A stretch of DNA of 5,255 nt from Candidatus Omnitrophota bacterium (GTDB taxonomy: Bacteria; Omnitrophota; Gorgyraeia; Gygaellales; Profunditerraquicolaceae), in contig JAHIZC010000021.1 of NCBI GenBank assembly GCA_018814745.1, positions 1 to 5,255 of the forward strand, given 5' to 3'. The notes beneath the pieces are model-generated. The model was not told the origin of the DNA, did no database searches, and was given only the letters and a program-made list of their open reading frames with translations. Below are positions 1 to 5,255 of the stretch, in pieces (position 1 is the stretch's first letter; every line of letters starts with the position of its first letter). The translations under genes and the position numbers were made by a program.

Positions 1-458
1 CCTTTAATGCCTTTCTTATCAGTTACTTCGGTTCTCTTCAATATCTTCTCAAAGGCATCTTTATTCTGGATAAATCCTAATAACCCAAGATTTACAGAAA
101 GCCTGTAAATCTCTTTTTGTGTCTGTGAGTCTGTTGTAATATATCCTTGGTAATCCTGCATAATTGACTTAACCTTGCCTAAAATCTCAATTTCTCCTTT
201 GCTTAAGTTCCATTCTGGCTTAATATATAAAAGCCTCTGGAGTTTCTCTCTTAATCTAAGGCCCTTATCTAACCGCTCAACCTTAGCCTTAGCAATAGCC
301 TTCTGCAGTTTATCCGCAGTCAAGATATATTCTATAATATTTGTATTCACTTTAATCTGCGATAATTCATCCTGCTTTTCTTTTAATTGCTCTATATTAT
401 TCTCTATTTGGGCTAATGACTCAGCTGCAGATAGTGCCTCAACTCTAGCCTGCCACAT
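1..458 (-). CDS. In-frame continuation of the giant coiled-coil protein after the TGA (3' end outside window)
   Basis: The frame is the same as the upstream gene. It starts with ATG at 458-456, directly after the TGA with no spacer, and stays open for 152 codons to the window edge. The product begins MWQARVEALSAAESLAQ and is helical, rich in Lys, Glu, Gln and Leu and free of cysteine, exactly like the sequence before the stop. Residues 85-101 repeat a helix-start pattern seen twice before the stop. No good Shine-Dalgarno site precedes the ATG: the nearest AGGA lies about 19 bases upstream. This favours one interrupted gene over an independently started one. Reinitiation or translational coupling at TGA-ATG remains possible, and so does a separate downstream gene that happens to share the frame. 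The real C-terminus is outside the window. Confidence 0.8.
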   Translation of the reverse strand, partial: MWQARVEALSAAESLAQIENNIEQLKEKQDELSQIKVNTNIIEYILTADKLQKAIAKAKVERLDKGLRLREKLQRLLYIKPEWNLSKGEIEILGKVKSIMQDYQGYITTDSQTQKEIYRLSVNLGLLGFIQNKDAFEKILKRTEVTDKKGIK

Positions 459-785
459 TCAAGATACAGAAGCAGATTCCTGAATTAATCTAGCAAGTCT
501 GCGCACTGTATCTAGTTGTGCCTTGGTAAAGCTTACCTCTTTATTCTCCTTAAGCTCCAAGATAAATCCTTTGATTCCCTGTTTATCCAGTCGCTCATAA
601 ATAGCATTATCTAAACCATTGCTTGTGGTTATTCCGAAATGCTTATTGAGCAGCTCAACTGTTGCCATATTTTTAATATAAATCTGCTCGAGGGATAATC
701 TTGTTTTTAACCACTCATACTTCTGCCATAATTCAATCTCTTCTTCTGCCAGATATCCTTGGTTTAAAGACCGGATAAAGAAATC
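156..785 (-). repeat. Degenerate helix-start motif, three copies spanning the TGA
   Basis: Three segments share a pattern of a hydrophobic run, a turn, then L/F-S/T/A-x-x-E/Q-I/L-E/D and a further helix. Copy 1 is at 785-696 (YLAEEEIELWQKYEWLK). Copy 2 is at 566-480 (SFTKAQLDTVRRLARLIQ), ending six codons before the TGA. Copy 3 lies after the TGA at 233-156 (NLSKGEIEILGKVKSIMQ). Copies 2 and 3 align without gaps over 16 positions, almost all conservative substitutions. The pattern resembles an ordinary helix capping box, so common descent is uncertain. Confidence 0.35.
459..461 (-). other. Single in-frame TGA interrupting one continuous reading frame
   Basis: On the minus strand the codons read GAA TCT GCT TCT GTA TCT TGA ATG TGG CAG GCT. 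The only stop in about 1,750 codons is this TGA. Both sides have the same composition, the same helical character and related repeat motifs. Tryptophan is always TGG elsewhere and no other TGA occurs, so a genome-wide recoding of TGA is not supported. A one-base error or mutation from AGA, CGA, GGA, TCA, TTA or TGG would explain it. A true gene end followed by a coupled start is the alternative. Confidence 0.85.
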
Positions 786-3700
786 TGTCCAGTCCCTATA
801 GTTGTAATCGATTTTCTTGATTATCCTTTCTCTTCTATCCAGAATCTCTTTAAGCCCGGCAATCTTTATGCGCTGGGACTCTAACCCTTTCACTCTCTTA
901 TCAGCATAATAAGCTTCCTCCATCTTCTTCTGGGATGCATTTTCCTTTGAGCCCTCAACTATCTCCTTATAAATCTTAATCTTCTCTTCTCTTATCCACC
1001 CTAATATATTATTCAGCGCATTTTGAGCCTGGCTGATCTGATCTTGAATGGCTTTAGGATTTAATAACTGCCGGCTATCCGGGGTTATCAATAACTCATT
1101 AAGATTGCCGGATAATAATTCGTATTCTTTTTCTGCCTTTTTCAACTCTTTTTCCTCTGCTCTCTTGGTGTCATCTTCTTTAAAGATAGATTTAATTTCT
1201 TTATTTAATTCTTCGATTCTTTCCTCTTTATTATCAAAACTAAAGAATGCCGCTAATTTCTGCCAGAAGTTTCTACTGTGGACTTTTGCGGTCAAATCAG
1301 CTCTATCTTTCATTAATTTTGCTGCTTTCTGTTTCAGTTCAGCTATTTCCGTTCCTTTTTCTTCTATTTGCTTTCCTGCTGCTTCTTTTGCCTTTTCTAG
1401 CGATTTATCTTTAATAGAATTAATAAACGCAAAAGTGTCAACGGCATTGGTATCTTTCTGAGCTTGGGCAACAGGAGCATTTAGCTTATCAATTGCGGCT
1501 TTTAAGTCTAAATATTTCTGGGTTCCATATATTTTCATTAACGAAGCTGTATCTTTGACATTTTTAAATACGCTATTCATCTGGCCTATTAATCCTTCGC
1601 TAACCGGCACCTCATCAGGTTCTTCCGGAGTAGCCTGGAACTTCGATTGTAAGCCGGCAATCGTATCTCTTAAATCTGCTACCTTACTTACTTCTTCTGT
1701 CTGTTTAGTATCTTCTTTTTCTTCTGTGCCTTCTAAATTACCCACCAATTTACTTAATATACTCTTCGTAAATCCTGCTTTACTGACTCTATCCAGCTCA
1801 ATCAGCCCGGCAATCGTATCTTCAATTTCGGCTTTCACTCCTTCGCTTTGTTTAAGATGCCTATTTGCCTTGATCAAACCCTGAATAACTAACTGCCAAT
1901 ATACGGAATTTTTACCATCATTCATTAAGGAAGTATGAACCTCATTAATATTGCCCAGCTGCATACCAATACCTACTATATTCTCATCAATAGCAGGTAA
2001 ATACTGGGCAACCCTATTCACCAATATCCAGCTGTCTGTATAATTCTGATATTTTTTCTCTAATGCATCAAATCTCTTCTGGATAACATAATCAGGTAAG
2101 TTCTTATTCCCTAATATGTTCCTTGATGCCTCATCTAATTTCTTGTCGTACTCTTGCTGCATCAGGGTTAAAAGCATCTCTTCTACTCTAAGAGTGGTCT
2201 CTTCGGCAATAAAATCGGCTTTTGCTTTTGTAGCATTTTTACTATAGAATTCAACCGCATCATCAATATCTTCCCTTAACCTCTCAGCAAAACTTAAGTC
2301 TCCTTGTTCTTTATTCTTAGCTTCTTTTTGCTGCTTCGCAGTTTCTTCCTGTACTTTCTTTAAGTTCTCTAATAATCTGTGTAATTCTCCTTTTGGAGCT
2401 TCTAACTTCTTATCTATACCGGTTATCTCAATCTCTCCCATTCTCAAACCCGCAAGCTGCACCCCAACCTCTTCAATCTTTGTGGCAATCTTGCGGCTGG
2501 TGTCATCTTCGATTTCCTCATTCTTTAATCTCTTGATTTCTGAAGCTAAAATGGTTTTCTTTAATTCTATGATGCGCGCCAGGTTATTTAAATCTTCGTT
2601 ATTCTCTATTCTAGCTACTCTCTTTAGATAAGTATTGTTTAAATTATTATGTTCCTCTCGCAGTTTTTCAATCTTCTCTTCTCTTTCAAGTGCTTTGGAA
2701 TCAAAAATCTTCCTCCATAATCTGGCAATCTTATCTGTTAGCTTCTCGAACCAATTCTTTTTCTCTGTTTTGGCTTTTATGAATTCTGCTGCTTCTTTTT
2801 GCTTATCTTCCTTTACTATTTCCAATATCAGCTTCTTACGCCCCAGCTCTTTCTTCTTTTCAACATCTTTCTCCTTATTTATCTTCTCTTGCATATCTTT
2901 AATTTCTTTTTTCGCCTTTTCCTGCTCATCTATCGCATCGATAAGCCCTTGTTTAAATCCGGCAAACCCTTTATCTTCTATCTTGTAATGTTTCCTAAAT
3001 AGTTCTATTGACTTCTCTATTTTTTCTTTATTTAAACCTGGCTTAAAGAAACCACTCTCTCTAAGGGCATCGGCAATGGTAATTAAATCCTCTGCTCTTT
3101 CCTTATTCCAAATCTCTTTGAAGGATTTCGCTTTTAGAGACTTAAGCTGTTTAATAATAGCCTCCGGTGTCTGTTTCTGCTTATTTTTCTTGGCAGATTC
3201 TTGATTTTCTTCAGTGTCTTTTTCGGATTTCTTAGGTTCTATATGCTTCTTAAACTCTCTATAATCTATGGTTTCCGGAGAAATAAATATCTTTCTTTTC
3301 TTTGTCTCTTTAAGTAATTTTTCGGTTAACTTGGAGAAATCTTTCTTTAGTTGTTCTGGTTTATCTTTCAGGTAATCTTTATTTATTACCACAACTATCC
3401 TGTTTTCTACTCCTTCGGGAAAACCAATCGCACTCTCTTTAATCTCTGCAACCTCTCCGGCGCTATTCAAGGCATAGACAGTAACCAGGTGCCCTGCGGT
3501 TATGCGCATAATAGTTATCTTCTGATTGTTGTCTATCTCATTTACGATATCTTCTAACTCTACTAATCTAACCCTTACATTAAGCACATTCTCTTGTTTG
3601 CCTTGTTCTTTATCTTCTTTATCGCCGATTATCACTTTATCATTATCTTTAAATAGCTCCTTTATCTGGTCATTTATCTCCTTCTTTTTCTCTGCGTCCT

Positions 3701-5255
3701 TAGGCTCCTCTTCCTTGTCTGCCTCTTCCTTATCGCCGGCAGTATCTAAGCCTGTCATTTTAATAAACTCTTTCATACTTAAATCAGGATTCTTAGCCAT
3801 CTGATTTTCTAATTTTTCTGTCTTCTCCTTATCGAGCTTCTCCTCAGATTTTATTAACCCATTTACCCTCTGAGTTGCTTCGTCCCACCTTCCGTTTCTA
3901 TAAAGCACGTATGCATCTGCAATAGGTATTGAACCAACTACACCGAATAAGTAACCTGTTGAGCGATAGATAGCTCCGCTTACAATACCTTCGCCTTCCG
4001 GAGTCTCTATGCCAAACCAAGAAGCAGCGGAATTCTCTACGCTGGTATACAGGTGGTCTCCGAAAGAAATCGCCCCATCCTTGCCTTCTAATACCAGCGC
4101 CAAGGTTCCAAAAGGACCTCCGACAAATTCACCTAATACAACTACGCCTCCAATTTCCGCTCCGATAATCGACAATGTCCACATACTGCTGCCATGATGT
4201 AGCGCCTGTACATCTAACATCTGGGCAAATTTTAAGCGGGCCTGTGCCTTTCTCAGTTCTTCTTCGGTTTTTGGCTTTCTTTTGTTGTAGTAAATATATG
4301 TAATCTGGCTCAGGCTAATGGGCCTTAAGAAAGTTATACTGTTTAATATATTGATACCCAGAGCAATAAATGCATAACCAGTCTTAATTAAGATTCCTTT
4401 ACCTGCCTTACCGTATTTTTTCTCATACAGGACTTTAAGATAAGGATACTTGTTAAAGAAAACTAAGCCTTTTTTAAACGCTTTCTTAAACTCAGGGTTT
4501 TCTTGTTTAAGTGCCTGTTTCGGCTCTTTATTTATCCTGGTTTCAGCCGGATGGCTGGAAACTACTTCTATAGCTCCTTTTCGCATCTTTAAGCGCTCTT
4601 TTGTAATCTGAATTAGATTTCTGGGAAGTCTTAAGAAGAAGGCTAAGAAGAAAATCTTTAATGCGAGTTGCCAAGTAAATGGAACTCCTTGCTCGATAAA
4701 CCATCTCGGTAATATGTCGCTTAGTATTGGAATGGGCGCAGCAAGCCAGGGAAGTAAGGCGGTTAAAACCCAAACAACCGGCCAGCTTAACAGAGCGCCG
4801 GCGAACAATAAAGTAAGACGTGTTCCTATAAAAGCTAAACTACCGGAAAGATTAGGCCAGTGTAAGGTAGCGCCAAACCAATAATTAGACCAGTAGAAAC
4901 TAGAAAATAGGAAATTACGCCTGGAAATCTTTTCTGCTTTATCAAAAACAGCCTTAATAAGCTCAATTGCATCCTCATCCTCATCTGCTAATTCAAGCTC
5001 ACTAACTTCTTCATTTATAATATTTCCCTTTACAAAACGAGCCCTATCACCGTATTTCTCCTGGTTCCTAAAGAAGAAATTGTAGGTAATTCTTCCTATA
5101 TGCTCCAGTATCCCAAAAAATATACTCGGTATGACCCAGAATATTAAACCTATAAGCCATGGTAAAGCTTTGGTAAATATAGTAGAGTGATGGCTTACTG
5201 CCTGCTTGAGTTGCTGCCATCTCTGTGAAATACCACCCCACAAAGCAGAAATTAC
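459..5255 (-). CDS. Giant membrane-anchored coiled-coil protein of unknown function (5' end outside window)
   Basis: This is an open frame of 1,598 sense codons from the window edge to a TGA at 461-459. The first Met-type start available is TTG at 5243-5241. It is unlikely to be the true start: the four codons upstream (Val-Ile-Ser-Ala) are open, there is no purine-rich ribosome site before it, and the protein begins abruptly. I therefore treat it as 5' partial. Numbering from that TTG, the order is hydrophobic Trp-rich membrane segments (about 26-46, 134-174, 190-208), a basic stretch (210-285), further hydrophobic and Gly-rich segments (286-306, 354-384, 427-447), a charged linker (464-550), a small strand-containing domain (552-668), and about 900 residues of Lys/Glu-rich helix and coiled coil. 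No cysteine is present, and I see no catalytic motif or nucleotide-binding loop. Known families do not come to mind. A structural, tethering or envelope-spanning role is inference only. Coding status is secure because of length, codon-like composition and coherent domain order. Confidence 0.93.
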   Translation of the reverse strand, partial: VISALWGGISQRWQQLKQAVSHHSTIFTKALPWLIGLIFWVIPSIFFGILEHIGRITYNFFFRNQEKYGDRARFVKGNIINEEVSELELADEDEDAIELIKAVFDKAEKISRRNFLFSSFYWSNYWFGATLHWPNLSGSLAFIGTRLTLLFAGALLSWPVVWVLTALLPWLAAPIPILSDILPRWFIEQGVPFTWQLALKIFFLAFFLRLPRNLIQITKERLKMRKGAIEVVSSHPAETRINKEPKQALKQENPEFKKAFKKGLVFFNKYPYLKVLYEKKYGKAGKGILIKTGYAFIALGINILNSITFLRPISLSQITYIYYNKRKPKTEEELRKAQARLKFAQMLDVQALHHGSSMWTLSIIGAEIGGVVVLGEFVGGPFGTLALVLEGKDGAISFGDHLYTSVENSAASWFGIETPEGEGIVSGAIYRSTGYLFGVVGSIPIADAYVLYRNGRWDEATQRVNGLIKSEEKLDKEKTEKLENQMAKNPDLSMKEFIKMTGLDTAGDKEEADKEEEPKDAEKKKEINDQIKELFKDNDKVIIGDKEDKEQGKQENVLNVRVRLVELEDIVNEIDNNQKITIMRITAGHLVTVYALNSAGEVAEIKESAIGFPEGVENRIVVVINKDYLKDKPEQLKKDFSKLTEKLLKETKKRKIFISPETIDYREFKKHIEPKKSEKDTEENQESAKKNKQKQTPEAIIKQLKSLKAKSFKEIWNKERAEDLITIADALRESGFFKPGLNKEKIEKSIELFRKHYKIEDKGFAGFKQGLIDAIDEQEKAKKEIKDMQEKINKEKDVEKKKELGRKKLILEIVKEDKQKEAAEFIKAKTEKKNWFEKLTDKIARLWRKIFDSKALEREEKIEKLREEHNNLNNTYLKRVARIENNEDLNNLARIIELKKTILASEIKRLKNEEIEDDTSRKIATKIEEVGVQLAGLRMGEIEITGIDKKLEAPKGELHRLLENLKKVQEETAKQQKEAKNKEQGDLSFAERLREDIDDAVEFYSKNATKAKADFIAEETTLRVEEMLLTLMQQEYDKKLDEASRNILGNKNLPDYVIQKRFDALEKKYQNYTDSWILVNRVAQYLPAIDENIVGIGMQLGNINEVHTSLMNDGKNSVYWQLVIQGLIKANRHLKQSEGVKAEIEDTIAGLIELDRVSKAGFTKSILSKLVGNLEGTEEKEDTKQTEEVSKVADLRDTIAGLQSKFQATPEEPDEVPVSEGLIGQMNSVFKNVKDTASLMKIYGTQKYLDLKAAIDKLNAPVAQAQKDTNAVDTFAFINSIKDKSLEKAKEAAGKQIEEKGTEIAELKQKAAKLMKDRADLTAKVHSRNFWQKLAAFFSFDNKEERIEELNKEIKSIFKEDDTKRAEEKELKKAEKEYELLSGNLNELLITPDSRQLLNPKAIQDQISQAQNALNNILGWIREEKIKIYKEIVEGSKENASQKKMEEAYYADKRVKGLESQRIKIAGLKEILDRRERIIKKIDYNYRDWTDFFIRSLNQGYLAEEEIELWQKYEWLKTRLSLEQIYIKNMATVELLNKHFGITTSNGLDNAIYERLDKQGIKGFILELKENKEVSFTKAQLDTVRRLARLIQESASVS
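1104..1415 (-). other. Charged helical / coiled-coil region 2
   Basis: Residues 1277-1380 resemble region 1: a Lys/Glu/Ala helix (KSLEKAKEAAGKQIEEK), then an aromatic break around NFWQKLAAFFSF (1325-1336), then another Lys/Glu helix (EERIEELNKEIKSIF). The same order of helix, aromatic break and helix occurs in region 1, which suggests an old duplication. Confidence 0.6.
1188..1334 (-). repeat. Diverged internal protein repeat A, copy 2
   Basis: Residues 1304-1352 match the layout of copy 1: a KQK-Ala-Ala helix, an aromatic N-W/F-x-KL element, and a Glu-Glu-x-Ile-Glu-x-Leu helix. Here the segment after the aromatic element is shorter (AAFFSFDNK rather than the longer form with a second Trp). 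The nucleotide sequences are well diverged, so this is not a recent duplication. Confidence 0.4.
1650..1685 (-). repeat. Short repeat B, copy 2
   Basis: Residues 1187-1198 contain ADLRDTIAGL, related to AEIEDTIAGL 51 residues earlier (153 bases, in frame). Six residues are identical in a row and the flanking Ala-acidic-aliphatic positions also match, which suggests a helical repeat unit of about 51 residues. The sequence between the copies is poorly conserved. Confidence 0.45.
1803..1838 (-). repeat. Short repeat B (A-D/E-L/I-x-DTIAGL), copy 1
   Basis: Residues 1136-1147 contain AEIEDTIAGL. A second copy, ADLRDTIAGL, lies exactly 51 residues later. The two share a 15-base identical stretch (plus strand CCGGCAATCGTATCT at 1807-1821 and 1654-1668). 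A weaker relative, IAGLKEIL, occurs at residues 1461-1468. Confidence 0.5.
2298..2936 (-). other. Long charged helical / coiled-coil region 1
   Basis: Residues 770-982 have very high Lys and Glu content, few Gly or Pro, and hydrophobic residues at rough three- and four-residue spacing (for example EKIEKLREEHNNLNN and IIELKKTILASEIKRLK). This is the usual look of coiled coil. A short aromatic break with W831 and W843 interrupts it at about 829-850. Confidence 0.65.
2643..2804 (-). repeat. Diverged internal protein repeat A, copy 1
   Basis: Residues 814-867 start KQKEAAEFIKAK, pass through NWFEKL, and end in EEKIEKLREEH. Copy 2 near residue 1304 has the same order: KQKAAKLMKD, NFWQKL, EERIEELNKEI. 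The two copies lie about 490 residues apart and differ by an insertion between the aromatic element and the final helix. Similarity is by eye and could partly reflect shared coiled-coil composition. Confidence 0.4.
3240..3590 (-). other. Small predicted alpha/beta domain of unknown family
   Basis: Residues 552-668 are the only part of the protein with several alternating hydrophobic strand-like runs: VLNVRVRLVEL, KITIMRITAGHLVTVYALN, GEVAEI, NRIVVVIN and KIFISP, with a Lys-rich helix (about 625-648) before the last. It is flanked on both sides by charged linkers, as expected for an independently folding unit. I do not recognise the fold and see no catalytic signature. Confidence 0.5.
3594..3854 (-). 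other. Highly charged Lys/Glu/Asp linker
   Basis: Residues 464-550 are dominated by Lys, Glu and Asp, including clusters such as DKEEADKEEEPKDAEKKKE. One less charged island (about 481-502, with NPDLSMKEFIKMTGLD) looks like a short helix pair. The stretch separates the membrane half from the soluble half and is likely disordered or a single extended helix. Confidence 0.65.
3903..4388 (-). other. Second hydrophobic and glycine-rich region with GxxxG spacing
   Basis: Residues 286-306 form a hydrophobic segment after a very basic stretch (about 252-285). Residues 354-384 are Gly-rich and non-polar, with G361/G365 and G371/G375 in GxxxG spacing plus G366, G376 and G379. Residues 427-447 form another weakly hydrophobic Gly-containing segment, followed by LYRNGRWDEA. 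GxxxG patterns often mediate helix packing in membranes. Whether these segments cross the membrane or form a soluble Gly-rich domain cannot be decided by eye. Confidence 0.5.
4620..5168 (-). other. N-terminal Trp-rich membrane region (about four hydrophobic segments)
   Basis: Hydrophobic runs lie at residues 26-46, 134-152, 153-174 and 190-208. Twelve of the first 191 residues are Trp, many at segment ends next to Pro or charged residues, as is common at membrane interfaces. An acidic patch (residues 78-92, several Glu/Asp in a row) sits between the first and second segments. The last segment is followed by RLPRNLIQITKERLKMRK, a basic stretch that by the positive-inside rule would face the cytoplasm. 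No cleavable signal peptide can be judged because the true N-terminus is missing. Confidence 0.7.

Noticed and set aside
427..453. Rho-independent terminator after the TGA.
   Set aside because: The hairpin lies within a continuing open frame and no T-run follows it.
427..461. Selenocysteine insertion at the TGA, with a small hairpin just downstream (GCAG 453-450 with CTGC 430-427, TAG 447-445 with CTA 434-432, 10-base loop).
   Set aside because: The stem is short and broken by an internal loop, the protein is otherwise free of cysteine, and no redox motif surrounds the site. Such a hairpin easily arises by chance.
459..461. TGA reassigned to Trp or Gly in the host genetic code.
   Set aside because: Only one TGA occurs in about 1,750 codons, while Trp is regularly TGG and Gly uses ordinary codons. 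A recoded genome would show many TGA codons in a gene this long.
175..3804. Several plus-strand open frames of 60-140 codons rich in Ser, Phe and Leu (for example 175-483, 1048-1461, 1555-1884, 2635-2988, 3526-3804).
   Set aside because: They lie opposite Lys/Glu-rich codons of the large gene. Their Ser/Phe/Leu bias is the expected complement of AAR and GAR codons, and they lack ribosome sites and family features.
4009..4197. Plus-strand frame of 62 codons rich in Pro, Ser and Thr.
   Set aside because: It is the complement of the Gly-rich segment of the large protein and has no independent coding support.
4543..4773. A 76-codon minus-strand frame overlapping the large gene in another frame.
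   Set aside because: It is short and fully inside the large gene. It is Ser/Arg-rich with no hydrophobic pattern or ribosome site.
5241..5243. TTG as the true start codon of the large gene.
   Set aside because: The codons upstream to the window edge are open in frame, and the visible upstream bases contain no purine-rich ribosome site.

Overview
The whole window is the inside of one very large protein-coding gene read on the minus strand. The frame is already open at base 5255 and gives 1,598 sense codons down to a single in-frame TGA at 461-459. The very next codon in the same frame is ATG (458-456). The frame then stays open for 152 more codons and runs off the window at base 1. There is no intergenic space. 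I see no RNA gene, mobile element, CRISPR array, promoter or terminator. The plus strand looks pyrimidine-rich and low-complexity only because it is the complement of Lys/Glu-rich codons.

Layout in reading direction (right to left), with residues numbered from the TTG at 5243-5241. Residues 1-210 are a Trp-rich membrane region with about four hydrophobic segments. Residues 210-285 are strongly basic. Residues 286-447 hold two more hydrophobic segments and a Gly-rich GxxxG stretch. Residues 464-550 are a Lys/Glu/Asp linker. Residues 552-668 are the only strand-rich part, probably a small alpha/beta domain. From about 693 onward the protein is almost entirely charged helix and predicted coiled coil, with faint internal repeats, up to the TGA. 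The same kind of sequence continues after it. No cysteine codon occurs in any of the roughly 1,750 codons.

The best reading is a membrane-anchored giant coiled-coil protein of unknown function. The TGA is either a real nonsense or readthrough point, or a boundary between two same-frame genes, or a sequencing/assembly error. The host is probably a bacterium with an AT-rich genome. Very large Lys/Glu-rich ORFs of this style are known from Omnitrophota and some other uncultivated lineages, but no marker gene is present and this assignment is weak inference. I do not recognise a named gene.
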